A program made the translations under genes and the position numbers. Below are positions 25,359 to 37,470 of a stretch of 64,000 nucleotides of DNA, piece after piece (position 1 is the stretch's first letter; the number at the start of each line of letters is the position of its first letter). The stretch is from Hibiscus mutabilis. Its lineage: Eukaryota > Streptophyta > Magnoliopsida > Malvales > Malvaceae. Below the pieces are notes generated by a model. The model made no database searches, had not been told where the DNA came from, and worked only from the letters and a program-made list of their open reading frames with translations. The stretch lies in the NCBI GenBank assembly GCA_019671005.1, contig CM033715.1, positions 930,001 to 994,000 of the forward strand, in the 5' to 3' direction.

Positions 25359-25472
25359 ATGTCGCTGGCTGAAACGTTCCCTCCGAAACCAGTAGCAAAC
25401 GAGAGTGATCAAGAACTAGCTGTAAGTGACATGACTGAATACAATGCAGAAAGTATAATATTTTGCAACTGA
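25359..25472 (+). other. Small unrecognised ORF, possible isolated exon
   Basis: A 37-codon frame starting MSLAETFPPKPVANESDQ. It follows a plausible acceptor (TTTTTTTGGCAG at 25337-25348) and contains a good donor GTAAGT right after ELA. Codon use and acidic composition look more coding than the surroundings, but there is no neighbouring exon I can join it to and no family I recognise. It could be a captured exon or chance. Confidence 0.2.
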
Positions 25473-25876
25473 ACTCGGACCGAAAGAGACAAAGAATTTG
25501 ACGATACCAAGGCAAACCCATAGAAATACCCTTTTATCAACAAAAAATAGACACTATATAACTTTATTGCATTGGAATATCTCTCCTTTTCGGTGATTTT
25601 TTCGGAAAAAAGATTAATATTTGTTTTATTCTATTAGTAATAAGGAAGAATTCGGCTCAGAAGAAAAAAGAGGACCCCGGCGATTAGCCACTTCATATCA
25701 AGCACTTACCGCCCCATGGGGAGATTAGACCCCTAAACTTGCTATTGGATAGCGGTAAGCTACACTCTTTCTCCTTACCTCGTCTTTCTACGTTCCGTTC
25801 ACTCCGGTTTTCGACTCCGATCTCTGCAACTGCCAATTTTTTCCTTATACCGGTCTCTATCCAACTCCCTCTACCT

Positions 25877-26660
25877 AGAAAACAACAGACGGATTAGTTG
25901 GTGAGTTGGAAGAAACAATAATGAACATTGGATGCAAAAGTTGTTTACAGGTGATCAGTATAAGTCTGAATTCAGACCTTAGTGGTGGCTTTGTTGGTGA
26001 GTTAGAGTAAACAAATATGAAAATTAGTTATGAAGGTTGTTTAAAGGTGATCAATGCCACAAATTTGTCGACAAATTCTACTGAAAACCTCAATGGTGCT
26101 TGTGGATTCATAATGCAAAGTCAGTACACTACACTTCCAAAATGGATTCATGTGAAAATATTAAAAGTAAAGAAATATTATTATTTGAACACGAGTTTTG
26201 GTAGGAGATAATCTACTTCAGAAAAGAAGAAAAATACTTCGAAAGAAGAAGAAAATGATTGAGAAAGTATAAAGATAAAGTATTCCACTAACGAAATACT
26301 TTATCCTTACATTTACTCAATCAATCAATCTCTTCTTCCTTCAAAGCACTTTTTGAAGTAGATTTTTTACCAAAACTCATGTTCAAGTAATCGTACTCTT
26401 TTATTTTTGATATTTTCACATGAACCCCTATAGATCCACAAACACCATTTTGGTTTTCAGTATAACTTATTGACAAGTTTGTGGTATCAATCACCTTTAA
26501 ACAACCTTCGTAACTAGTGTTCATAGTTTTCCTAACTCACCAACCAAGCCACTATTGAGGTTTAAATTCGAGCTTATAGATCACCTATAAACAATCTTTA
26601 TACCCAGGGTTTATTCTTGTTTTTTTTCTAACTCACCAACCAACTCATCTGTTCTTTTCT
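25877..26660. repeat. 784-bp near-perfect palindrome built of repeated modules
   Basis: The left half (25877 to about 26275) and right half (about 26290-26660) are inverted copies, ending AGAAAACAACAGA and, on the other strand, AGAAAAGAACAGA. The centre is ATAAAGTATTCCACTAACGAAATACTTTAT. Each arm itself holds two copies of a module of about 105 bp (TTGGTGAGTTxG, then GGTTGTTTAxAGGTGATC). Mirror-image short frames start MKISYEGCLKVINATNLS (plus, 26017) and MNTSYEGCLKVIDTTNLS (minus, 26524). Not recognised as a known transposon; Mutator-type fold-back is one possibility. Confidence 0.8.
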
Positions 26661-26720
26661 CTAATTCTACCTTTTTCTGGTCCAAGTTCAGTTATGAAAT
26701 ATTGAACACCTTAATATCGC

Positions 26721-26903
26721 ATGGATATTATGTTTGATGAGAGTGAGAAAGGAAACACATCTCAAAAATTACCATCTAAACATAGAACCAACACTAGTGT
26801 TTTTGTCGAAGACAAAGAAAACTTATACCAAGCATTTGATCAAGAACAAGACAATGGAGAACATCACATTGATGATTTCGTTTTTTTTTGTATCCAACAA
26901 TAA
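26721..26903 (+). other. Small unrecognised ORF, 60 codons
   Basis: Begins MDIMFDESEKGNTSQ and is acidic and polar, lying just outside the palindrome. No family recognised and no splice context. Listed only because it is the one frame in this stretch with a protein-like composition. Confidence 0.15.
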
Positions 26904-27200
26904 TAAAGGTTTTGATAAAATTTAGAGTCGAGTCTGACATCATTTTGAACTTGAGATTTCAACAATCAAATAAATTGTAGACGATTAACAATGAAAATCA
27001 TGTAGTATACTGATTCAGTTTTTTAATGCCAATGTATACTTAATAATGTGTATCATTGTTCAAATTGTCGGTTTGCTTTTGGAGAACAAAAAAAGAAAGA
27101 AATCATTTAACTTAAACCACACGTAATATAATGGCTTTTGGAGAACAAAAAATCAAAAAAAGTCATTTAACTTAAACCACACGTAATATAAAGGATTGAA
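26880..27200 (+). repeat. Direct repeat R2, copy a, with internal 59-bp tandem
   Basis: Shares GGTTTTGATAAAATTTAGAG, TTTTTTAATGCCAATGTATA and CATTTAACTTAAACCACA with 29735-29985 over about 250 bp. Within it, 27075-27193 is a 59-bp tandem duplication (CTTTTGGAGAACAAAAAA to CACACGTAATATAA, twice). Confidence 0.8.
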
Positions 27201-27261
27201 AACGGTTGTTGGTTCCCCGATTGCCAGCCCAATAAAGTGAGCTTCCATGTTAGATTATTTT

Positions 27262-27430
27262 TTTTTATTTTCAGGAAGTTGGGGGGTTAAAGTGCAAAAG
27301 TGGAGAAGATTGATCTTAATCTGAAAACCCTAGAAGGGTAGGTGGCTTGTTAAGTAATCTGACCGTTTAAATTTGGAAACCAAATCTCTAACCCCGTTTT
27401 TGCCGTTTATTGAGATTAATTGGAGAACAA
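27262..27430 (+). repeat. Direct repeat R1, copy b
   Basis: Second copy of the 25003-25170 repeat, about 90% identical by eye. It follows R2 copy a directly. Confidence 0.75.
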
Positions 27431-29734
27431 TTAATCCTACTATTATTAAGCAAGTACAAAACTAGATTTGATGCGAAAATAATTGATTTATCTTAATTCG
27501 ATGAAATTTTATAAATTTGACTTGAGTTAAAAAATTAAAAATAACGTTTGAGTTAAAAGAAATATAACTCTTCGATTCGACTAACTCAAGAAAATTTTAC
27601 TATACTCAACTCGACTGAATGTTTATCCTACCTATTATATTGTCATTAATTGAAAATAGAGAAAACTACATATTTAGTACTCTTAACTATGCATGTGTTA
27701 CTGTTTTAATACCCTATCTATTATTTAGACAAAATGATACTTAACGTTACTTTTTGTTCTGTTTTGATACCTCTACCGTTTAAAATTAACAGAAATAATA
27801 ACGTGGCTTGGGTTAATAACAATTTTAGTCCAAGAACTTATATAATCTATCAATTTAGTCAAAATTTTGATCAATTTAAACATTATTTTAATTTTTGGAA
27901 TAAAATTGTAAATTCTTCATTTTTTCTCTTCTTCTAGTCGAACATTTTTTTGGGTTTTGGAGTTTAAAAAACACGCTATGAACAATAAAAATTTTAAGAT
28001 TTGCAGATCAAAAATGGACACAAATAAAGCTACTAAAAAGACACAAATAAAGCCACTAAGCTTATTGTATTATCTTGAACATGCATCTGTTACATTTTGT
28101 GTTAAGATAACTCCGATCGTTGATTCCAAAACTAAACTTTTCTATTTCTTGAAGCTTATATCCCATATTGATAAGGCACATGTTCAATATAATTTTAATA
28201 GGTAATGTAGTGATAAGCTATTTATCAGGAGAGTTTTAACATTGTATTACCAAGATATATAATGTAGTGATCATAGTATAAAATGGCGCTAGGCACGCTT
28301 ATTCTATTGCCTAGACGCAGACGCACACATTATTGAAGTGATGCGTAATTTTTGAAAATTAAAGCTTTATTGACTAAGTGCAGATATAATTATCATCTAT
28401 TGTTTCTTCCATTCTTTTCATGTTAAGTGATTGTGTAAAATATGTTGTTTTAGATTGCTAAATATATGATTTTAGATCGATAAATATGTGATTATATTAG
28501 ATTTGTTATTTATTATTGAATGAGAATGCTTGAAGCTGAATTTATAGAACTATAAAATAATAATTAGATTATCCAAATAATAAAATTATTATTAAAAAAC
28601 TATGTATTTAAAGTATTTTCTTTTCTTATTTTTTTGAAAGGACAACGCTAGCTTTATTAAAATAAACAAAAAGAAAATAAAGTATCTAAAACAAAAGGCA
28701 ATACAGAAGCAAAATATGATCACATTCATCACTCGGACACGTAACGATGAGAATGCATCACACGTGTCTAAGAACTAAAGGAGGAAAACAAAGCGTTGAT
28801 AAAAAAAAAGGAAAGCAAAGCAGCACGTTGATAAAAAAAGGTTTTTCGTCTTTTTTATATAAGGTTTAATACCAAAATAAACGTCTAGATTATCCTGTTT
28901 TTTTTTTCAGGTGTTTAAACTTTTCGTTCTATTTATTTGCCCAAATTATTATTTTTTATTCCTTTTAAGATCAACTGAGACTACGGCTGGGAATCAGGTG
29001 GGGTGAGAATCAGGGATCTGGAGCTATGCACTAATTGTGATTGTTTATATAACTGAAATATGATACTGACCATGTACACCTATGGTCTTATGTCGGAAAT
29101 CTAGGTCTTAACTCGTTATTCTTTATTGTTGTTATATTCCTTTTTGCATCTAATGTTTAATTTATTACTTTTTTTCCTCTCTACATTTGACAGATACGAA
29201 AGCCTAAGACAGTTCTTGTTGAGCATATTATTTACATGATCTGCTATTCTTATATCCTGATCATATCAGGGTTTTGCTTCTGAATGCTCGTCGAAGTCGG
29301 GTTTAAGTACAAACATTTTGGGTTGGGTTCAGGTTGGTCCAAAAACCTCCCAACCTATCTCGTTGTCATCCCTATTGTCGGAAAATGCATAGATGTGATG
29401 ACCGCCTGATAGTTGATACTATGGTACACCGTACCAACTCATTAGCAACCTCGGAAAATTTTGCTGAAAATAACGGGAAATGAATGTGCGTAGTTGTGAG
29501 TGCTCTTACGATTATTGTTGTACTCAAAATTGATTATTGCTAAAGATCAAATAAATTTGTCTGAATCAAAAATCTATATGGATTAGCTATAACAGATCTC
29601 GACAGAGCCCTGTTTTAGCCAATTATTGCACAAACATTGGCTTGCTTTCGTTCCTTATGTTTAGACTAAAAGTTCCTTAGTTGCAGGCTTTGACCTGAAA
29701 TTTAAACACAATTAAATTGATAGAGAATGGTTCA
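27431..29734. other. Intergenic, no gene found
   Basis: 27470-27635 is a fragment of the GACTCGA repeat family. 28620-28800 has GGACAACGCTAGCTTTATT followed by A-rich sequence that may be a LINE 3' end in reverse. The remainder is AT-rich without recognisable features. Confidence 0.4.
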
Positions 29735-29985
29735 GCTTTTTTGTATCCGGCAACAATAAGGGTTTTGATAAAATTTAGAGTCGAGTCCGACGCATTTTGA
29801 ACTCGAGATTTCAACAATCAAACAAGTTGCAGACAGTTAACAACGGAAATCATTTAGTATTCTGTATCGGTTTTTTAATGCCAATGTATACTTAATACTG
29901 TGTATCATTGTTTGGATTGTTTTGCTTTTGGAGAAGAAAAAAAAAAGTCATTTAACTTAAACCACAAGTAATAATATAAAGGATT
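29735..29985 (+). repeat. Direct repeat R2, copy b, beside the La gene 3' end
   Basis: See 26880-27200. This copy ends about 120 bp before the La stop codon (on the 3' side of that minus-strand gene). Confidence 0.75.
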
Positions 29986-30108
29986 GTCATTCAACTTAAA
30001 CCAAAACAAACAAGAACCACAGCTCATTCCTCAAGCTATGGTACATAAGGGTTCCCAGAACTCATCTCTGAAGTGTCCATAGATCCCCTCGCACGGCTCT
30101 CACGAGGC

Positions 30109-32406
30109 TCAAGCTCGTCTAGCTTTATTAGGACGGCCTCCACAAGAACCATTTTCTCCACCCCAGCCACGTATTCCGCCTCTGTTGTTCTTCCCTCCCC
30201 TAAGAAGGCACAAAGAACAAAGAATGGGTGTGATCATCCTTGGGGATTGATTATCGAAACAGAAGGAATAAAGAGTCTCGGCACTGACCTCGATTTAAAA
30301 CGGTTGTTGCTTCCCCTGTGCTTTTCCTGGTTACCACGGAGTTGATTCCAATACTCTTTCTCAGCATCACCTAGAAAACATTACCCAGCTCTTTCACTAA
30401 TACATATTCTACTGTTAAATGCATCGAACATTAGTACAAGGAGATCAACAATTACATAAAACAATAAACAATCGAAGTTACGTATACTGGATAAGATTAA
30501 ATGAGATAAAATGTAAGTTGTTTCTTCCTTACCGGTCACTGGTTCTAAACCGGCAATGAAATTTTTGACAACCAGACCACATTCTTTAGCTGAGACTGCA
30601 GCAGCATGAGCTTTCAGGGCTGCTTCAGGTTCGTCAAACCGAATGTAACCCTTATCCTCTCCGATTCTAAAGTCAACATACTTCACAAGTACAAAAACAT
30701 AGATCATGGATAGGAACTCATAATCAAAGGAGAATCATCAAACTGATTAAAATGTAATTATACATTAAGAGACCGATTTCGTTAATACCTTCACAGTACC
30801 AAATTTCTTAAAAACATCCTTCAAATCCTCACGTAAAACAACATTCATATCATCTTTATAGATCGATGCAGTGGATTTGCGTTCCTTCTCATCAACCTCC
30901 TCCTCGATGGTACTTCCATTTTTATCATCAATCTTTTCCTCAACATTTCCGTTTTCCGCAGTCTTCTTTTCATCAGAACCATTTTGCTTTCCAGAGTCCC
31001 AGGTTGAAATGCTCCTCAATGTAAAAGCAACAAGTAAGCCCCTCGGGTATCTGCAATGATCATTACATCCGTTTTGGTCACAAACATATGGCAACAAATC
31101 TAATGCCTTCGGAAAATTGTGATAAATAACTTACTTTTCTTCAGTATCCGAGTCATTCAAAGGACGATTACGTTCAAACTCCTCCGCCTCTTTTTCTCTT
31201 ATAGCATCAAAATCCTTCCTGAAACGAAATTGCAAGAACTATTAACACATCAGACATCTCAAATATCCGATTCATTAAAGATTCATGGAACTCTACATCG
31301 AAAACACATCAGCAAACAAATGTCAACAACAGCTTACTTCGGCTTTAACTCCAATTCAGAAGCGGCAAAAACCAAGCTTTGTCCCAGAACCTTTTCGGCA
31401 TCTTCCTCAGCCGAGAATTCAATCAAAGCCGTGCCACAAAAATACTTCTTGTTCGCCACATTACGAGGCAACCTCACACTATTAACCTAAAACTAGTAAG
31501 AAAGAAGATCATCAGTTTTCATTTAACTACAAATACATCCAAAATCCCAACACAATTGACAAAGTTTTTTACATTGTTAACCAAATATACCTTAGCATAC
31601 TGATTGAAAAAGGCTTCTAAATCTTCCCTCTTGATGGTGAACTCGAACGGCGAAGCAGCAATTGTTCTGCTGTCCAATTGCTCAATCAACTCCTCAGGCT
31701 CTAGTAGCTCGGTGCTTCTTCCTACTTTCTTACCTGAAAAGGAAAACAAAACAAAACAAAGAATCTCCTCAATGTCTTTGCCATGGATTCAAATAGCAGT
31801 ACACAACCACTACAACGGCCACTATATAGTGGTATAGGCACCATCCGAAACTGCGATTACTGCGACCGTAATGTCCGCATTGCTTAGATGAAAAATAAAG
31901 ATTTGGGGGTTTAAAAAAACTGACCATCTTCAGAAACCTTGAGGGAAGATGAAGTTCTGAGAGTTTGAGCAACAGCTTTCAAAGTAGCCTCTGGTACATC
32001 TTCAGGATTCTTGAATTCCATTAAACCCAAATGGCCTCTCATCTTTGAAAAATAACAAATCAATGCCAAACTGACCACTGTTGTTTTTTATTCACAGTTA
32101 AGCTCAAAAACAACAATAACTAAACAAATAGAGATTCTTTAAACTTAAGCATGAGGATTAAAAGTGAAAGGATACAACCATCTTCACTCTCCTTGATTTT
32201 TCCCTTGAGGAAATCGTCTTTTGGAATGTTGCTGTCACTGAAGTAAAACTCTACCTGTAAAAAAAATACTTTTTATAAAAAAATCATTTCTTTAAGGGAT
32301 TGAAGAGTAAAAGAAAGTTTAAAACTTTAAGATGAAGGAAAAGGGGGAATTTGACCTGGCGAAGAACAGCCTTGGCAGTATCTTGGCTCAAAGATGGGGT
32401 CGCAAT
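30109..32406 (-). CDS. LA1: La-type RNA-binding protein; expected start codon reads ATT
   Basis: Ten exons on the minus strand: 32406-32356, 32254-32179, 32077-31925, 31733-31591, 31486-31338, 31218-31135, 31050-30789, 30680-30533, 30370-30289 and 30199-30109; 413 codons with the stop, one frame throughout. A La motif lies at about residues 6-90 (VEFYFSDSNIPKDDF, SKMRGHLGL), RRM1 at about 115-195 (VNSVRLPRN, GTALIEFSAEEDAEKVL), the second RRM at about 288-360 (VKYVDFRIGEDKGYIRFDEPEAA), and the tail is Arg/Gly-rich and basic (RGGKNNRGGIRGWGG). La proteins bind 3' UUU-OH ends of Pol III transcripts and act in tRNA maturation and some IRES translation; nuclear. The codon where the family has ATG (before ATPSLSQDTAK) is ATT at 32404-32406, with an in-frame TAA seven codons upstream. 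So it is a non-AUG start, an unseen 5' exon, a base error, or a recent pseudogene. Confidence 0.82.
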
Positions 32407-32447
32407 TGTTGTACAGTAAGTGCTTTAGTTGAAACAGAGAGTGAGTG

Positions 32448-32549
32448 TTTAGGGTTTTGGACTCATATATGTATAGTAAGCTCAACTTCTCAGGCACTCG
32501 TCTTAACACGATCAAATATGGAAGCTCACTTTCTCGAACGACGTGGGCT
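32448..32549 (-). promoter_or_regulatory. La promoter: telobox, TATA-like and site II motif
   Basis: Upstream of the La coding start on the minus strand: telobox AAACCCTAAA at 32448-32457, a TATACATATA stretch near 32466-32477, and a site II type TGGGCT at 32544-32549. Telobox plus site II is common in plant translation and ribosome-biogenesis genes, which fits La. Confidence 0.5.
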
Positions 32550-33006
32550 GGCAACGAGTGACGGCGCCACGTTTGCTGCGGGAGGGGACTTCCCCACCCC
32601 AAAATTTTTAGGTTCAACTACATCTTTGGTCCCTAAAGGTTTTGAACTAATGCAAATAAAACCATACCCTTTAAATTTTTGGGTTTAATTACTTCTCAGG
32701 TCTCTGTTAGATTTGAAACTAGGTAAATTAAGGTTTGACTTTCGTTTTTGTTTAAATACTTCTTAAGTTTTTATCAATTTTGATATTAAACGAGAAAAAA
32801 AAACTCTGATATAAGAGTCGGCGTAAAATGAAGTGTACATTGTCAAATTTAAGAGTTCAAGTTTTAAGCAGTAGAATTTAAAATTTATGATTTAGTATTA
32901 GAATTTAAATTTTAAATTAAATTTTAAAGTGTTAATTTAAAATTTAAAGTGTTAGAACTATGATTTAAATTTTAAAGAAAGGTTTTGTAACTTTTTTAAG
33001 CATAAA

Positions 33007-33719
33007 GTCAAAAATAATTCTTAACGTTTGATTTATCGGTCACTTTAATCTTCATTCTTTTTTTTGTGCAAACAGCCACCGAACATTTTATTTTTGTTCA
33101 AAATTCATCATTGATAGATAGAAACAGTTAGTCAACTAACGGTCAACCCTTTTGATGATGTGGCATGTTTGTGGCGATGCCATGTGGCATTTGCTGACGT
33201 GGCATATATTTTTTATTTTTTAAAAAATAATTAAAAAAATTTTTTTTCAAAATTTTTTTTTTTGTATTTTTAACCAATCATATGATGTCACGTGGCACTT
33301 TGTTGATGTGGCATTATTTGATTGGTTAAAAATTTTATAAAAAATTATTATTTTTTAAAAAATGTTTTTAAAAAATTAGTTTTAAAAAAATATTTTTTAA
33401 AAATAATTATTTTTATTTTTTATCCAATTAGACGATGTCATGTGGCACTTTGCTGATGTGGCATTATTTGATTGGTTAAAAATATAAAAAATAATTACTT
33501 TAATTTAAAAAAAAACTATTACGCCACGTCAGCAAAGTGTCGCATGACATCGACAGTCATCAAATCATCAGAGAGCGTTGACCGTTAGTTAACTAAAAAA
33601 TTTTATTCGGTGATGATGAATTTTTAACAAAAATAAAACGTCAAGTGGTCATTTGTTGTAAAAAAATAAAATATAGTCTAAAGTGACTAAAATGTTAAAC
33701 ACTAAAAGCTATTTTTGAC
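33007..33719. mobile_element. Long-TIR element with internal repeats
   Basis: The ends GTCAAAAATAATTCTTA and, reversed, GTCAAAAATAGCTTTTAG pair for about 100 bp, including TTTTATTTTTGTTxAAAATTCATCAT. Internally, a block of about 70 bp (GATGTCACGTGGCACTTTG then TGATGTGGCATTATTTGATTGG) occurs twice in direct order (33275-33345, 33420-33485) with a further partial inverted copy near 33520-33560. Class is probably Mutator-like. No target duplication could be fixed. Confidence 0.6.
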
Positions 33720-33794
33720 GTCATGCCCTCTTTTACACGTATCAAAATATAATTCATTAAGTAATATCCTCTTTGTTTCGGTTTAAATAATGGA

Positions 33795-33984
33795 AAAAAA
33801 CTTTGATACATAGGCTGTGTAAACTTTAGTTTACACGTGCCTTTTAATTTTAGGGGTTAGGATTTTAGTTTAGGGTTTAATTTTTTAGGGTTAGGGTTAA
33901 GAATTTAGGATTTAGGCTTTTATAGTGTAAATACACAGATTTGTATAAAATTAATTTTACACGGCATGTGTATCAATGTTTTAC
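33795..33984. mobile_element. Short inverted-repeat element with telomere-like core (second family)
   Basis: The left end TTTGATACATAGGCTGTGTAAA pairs with the right end TTTTACACGGCATGTGTATCAA. The core reads TTAGGGTTAGGATTTTAG and TTTAGGGTTAGGGTTAAG. Confidence 0.55.
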
Positions 33985-34344
33985 CCTTAAATAATTTATA
34001 GATTCTCGTAAATTTCAAATTTAAGCAAACTAAACCCTAATCTCGATTTTAAAATTTAAACTTAACAATGAGAGGCTACCCATTTTTCATTAATTTTGTT
34101 CAAAAGATTTTTCATTACTAGCTTTTAATCTATTATCTATCATCCTGATTTCGTCATTATTGCAATACATAAATGAAAATTTCAAATTAATTTCAGATTT
34201 TTAAGCGTGGGTTCTCTTTAAATTTTATACTTTAATTCTTCTAATGAGCAATTCAATTATAAGATAGTATTCTATTCAAAAAAGTTATAAGATATTATTT
34301 ATAGTACGATTTTAAATTTAAATAAATGCATTGTGGGCGAGGAT

Positions 34345-34830
34345 CTGAAATTTTCGACTCAAAAAAATTAAATTATTCGACTCAATGCTAAAAAAATTTA
34401 ATTCGTTTTGGCTTAGTTCGTAATTTTATATACCCAACTTGATTTTTTTTAAATAAAGTTTGAGTTATAAAATATAAATTCGAATATCTTAGAATTTTTA
34501 ATATTTAATGAATAAATTTTCAAGTTCGAGTCGTGTCTCTTAATTACGCCTCGTGTATATATCACATATAAAAATATGAAGAAATATATATGTATATTGT
34601 ATATAGTTATAGAAAACCGTTTAAATTAAAACTAATTAGTACATAACATTATAATTTTTTACGATTAAATTTGAATAGAGACTCGAACAAGTCGACTTTA
34701 ATTGACTCAACTCGAATTTTATAAACTCGACTCAAACAAATTTCAAATAAAATTTGAGTTATAAAATATGAATCTTCAACTCGACTGACTCGATTTTTTT
34801 ACTCAACTCGATTGAATGTTCATCCCTAAT
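34345..34830 (+). repeat. GACTCGA-rich dispersed repeat, copy 1
   Basis: About 480 bp with many AACTCGACTC/GAGTCG words, AAATAAAGTTTGAGTTATAAA near both ends and a central ATATATGTATATTGTATATA. It aligns along its length with 57640-58127 in the same orientation. A partial copy is at 27470-27635. Confidence 0.75.
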
Positions 34831-35904
34831 TGTGATGATTGGTTTTGGGCTTTCGGGTCCTGTGGGTTTTGGGTTTAAACAAATGAAAGAAAATAAAATA
34901 GACAGAAAAAAAATTGGATTCTTTAATGATCCGACCCAAAACCATATTTTTTACAGCCCAACTATTCTTTGGATACTTAGAATGTATCTTTCTAGTAAAA
35001 CCCTTTTTCTTTGAAAATCCTATATGTATCCTCCTGAATATTTGAATTTAGTAAGAAAATAAATAATTAAAAAATGAAAACTAATCTGAATTATAAATTC
35101 AGATATCAAAATTTTTTATCCTGTAAAATAAAAGAAGATTCAAATAATAAATAATAAATCCTAATATATTATCATAATAAAAGAATTTGAATAATAAATA
35201 TTTAGGTCTGTATACGTTGTCTGTAATATCCTAACCTACAGAAAAAATCAAATATCACAACTATTCGAATACGTATACGTTGTAGTTAATAGCTGACTAA
35301 GGGCTGATCTTTAAAGGATACTTTAAACCTTTATTTGGATAAATATTGTTGATATAGCTTGATACAAGGACTTGGTTTGCTAAACCTAATCAATTTTTTT
35401 TAACTTTTTAGTCTTAATTTAATTTAGTGGAAGTTACTAACACGTCCATGTCATTGTATTGAAACTAATAAGGATTTATACAGTATTCAGTTCGAATTAA
35501 ATGATTAATGGGTCATATACATTTATGTCATTTGGGTTTAGACTTACAAAAGAAATACTTATTTTTCTTTAGGTATTATTCATGTTTATTCTATAGTTCA
35601 TATTCAGATAAATTATTTCTCTTAAGAATGTAATGTATTTTATTACTACACCTGGTAGACTTTAATGCCAAAATATAAGTGCTAGATAGCATTAATTAAG
35701 GTTAAGAAAAGTTGATTAGGGATATTGCATTAATTAGTTAAAAAGGGGTCCTCATACCATTATCTTTCTTTGATCATAAAAAGTAAGATGCCAATTATTG
35801 TTAATATCTTTCTTTCACTAGAGATTTCATTAATTATTTGCATATTTAAAGGAGAAAAAAAATAAAATGGTGGGTCTAGTGATTTTTTTGGTATAACTAC
35901 ATGG
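34831..35904. other. Intergenic, no gene found
   Basis: AT-rich. A 60-codon frame at 34832 is low-complexity chance sequence. Nothing else recognised. Confidence 0.4.
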
Positions 35905-36060
35905 TGCAATCAATTGGCTGATCAATTTAAATTGAGTACTATAAAAATTTATTATGTGAACGACCCTTTTAATTTATTTTTTTCACTCATAATGCCCGTA
36001 TTAAAACTCTCAACCTTATTTAAGATACTTAATATCTCACCTTACTAGACACATTAAATT
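35905..36060 (-). mobile_element. SINE-like repeat, reverse orientation
   Basis: CAATTGGCTGATCAATTTAAAT, TATTATGTGAACGACCCTTT, CATAATGCCCGTATTAAAACT and TTAATATCTCACCTTACTAG follow the family order in reverse. Confidence 0.45.
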
Positions 36061-36182
36061 TTTAATAAGAAAATTCAGGTCCAAATTTTAAAAACATTAT
36101 TATTCAAAGTGATAATTACAAATTTCAAACATAAATAATAAAACAAACAAGAAAAGAAATTAAATAAAGAAAAAACCAAAAA

Positions 36183-36340
36183 TCAATTGGTCTAGTTAGA
36201 TGAAACACTAAATCGCTTGAGGAAGGTTATACGTTTGAATTTTAATATTGTGAATGGAACAAATTGAGTTAAGAAGATCATCCCGTATCAAACATTTATG
36301 GTGTATAATTTAAATTTATCAACTAATAAATAAAATACCG
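36183..36340 (+). mobile_element. SINE-like repeat
   Basis: CAATTGGTCTAGTTAGATGAAAC, then TATTGTGAATGGAACAAATT and a tail ending ATCAACTAATAAATAAAAT; best preserved 5' block of the family in this window. Confidence 0.5.
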
Positions 36341-37180
36341 ATGATTAAATTAGAAAAAAAAGCTACATAAAGTAAAGAAGAAAGATATAAGCATGAGGAA
36401 ATAACAGGTGATGGTATTAAAAGCCCAAAGGTGGGGTCCATTGGAGATGGGGGCATATTAGAAGTTGTGAACCATAGAAGGGGGGATTGTTGATTGCCTT
36501 AAATAAGATTTGCAGTGCGCAGACGAATAAAACCCTCAGCCGGAAGTAATTTGATATTGTATCATTCATTGTAAGAAAGTTTAGGTATAAATATTTTTTT
36601 ATATTTGTATCATCTATTTCTTGAGTAATACAATTAAAATATTTATTCTATTTTTTTGTTTCATCTGTATTATTCACGAGATCAATTTAGAATTAATGTT
36701 ATAGTTTGAGAAGAAATCAGAGTATTTAAAAATTTAAAAATTAATTTAGAATGAGAGTCATATATTATAAATAGAATTAAAACATTTAAACGTTTAAAAA
36801 AGATATCTGAAATCAAGATTTAAATTGAACACGTTACCATTGAAACCATTTTTTAGGTTCCATTACGGCTCATATTTAACTTCTGATCGATTGTTGTGGT
36901 CCAAAGCTTCTACTACTAGCATTGAAAATCAGTTGACAACAATCTTGCCTATGACCTACGTTCTCGCCCTTCAAACAATGTTTTCTTGTTTGGGATGAAC
37001 CAAGCTTTAGAAGCCCACACTTCAATACAAAAGATGCCAAAAATATAGGTCGAATATTTTTTTTAATATGTTGATGTAACTATAAGGTATTATCTATTTA
37101 TTTATTTAGTATTTTAATAACGCGTACGCACTGTGCACAAGTAATATTAAAAGTGATTATATAAAATATTATAAAAAATA

Positions 37181-37202
37181 ATATATATATATATATATAT
37201 AA
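37181..37202. repeat. AT microsatellite
   Basis: About eleven uninterrupted AT units. Confidence 0.85.
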
Positions 37203-37470
37203 TGTTATAACACGTAATTACTCTCAATCTCCAAGCCTATTGGAAAATGTAAGTTAAGAACCCAATCATATTGCTTTGCAAAACAAATACCAAAACATCC
37301 TATAATCAGCTTGCCCTTATCAATCTCTATGAAAGTCTAATTACAGAAAAATGAAATAGTATTAGTAATGTACAATATCTTAGCCTAAGGTTCACCCCAC
37401 CCAAACCAAAATAGCACCAACCCCTTTTCTACATGGACAACATCGTCATGTCAAGTTTCAGATATAGATA

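Noticed and set aside
25490..25870. Organelle-derived insert (GC-richer patch)
   Set aside because: I could not match it to any plastid or mitochondrial gene, so the idea is unsupported.
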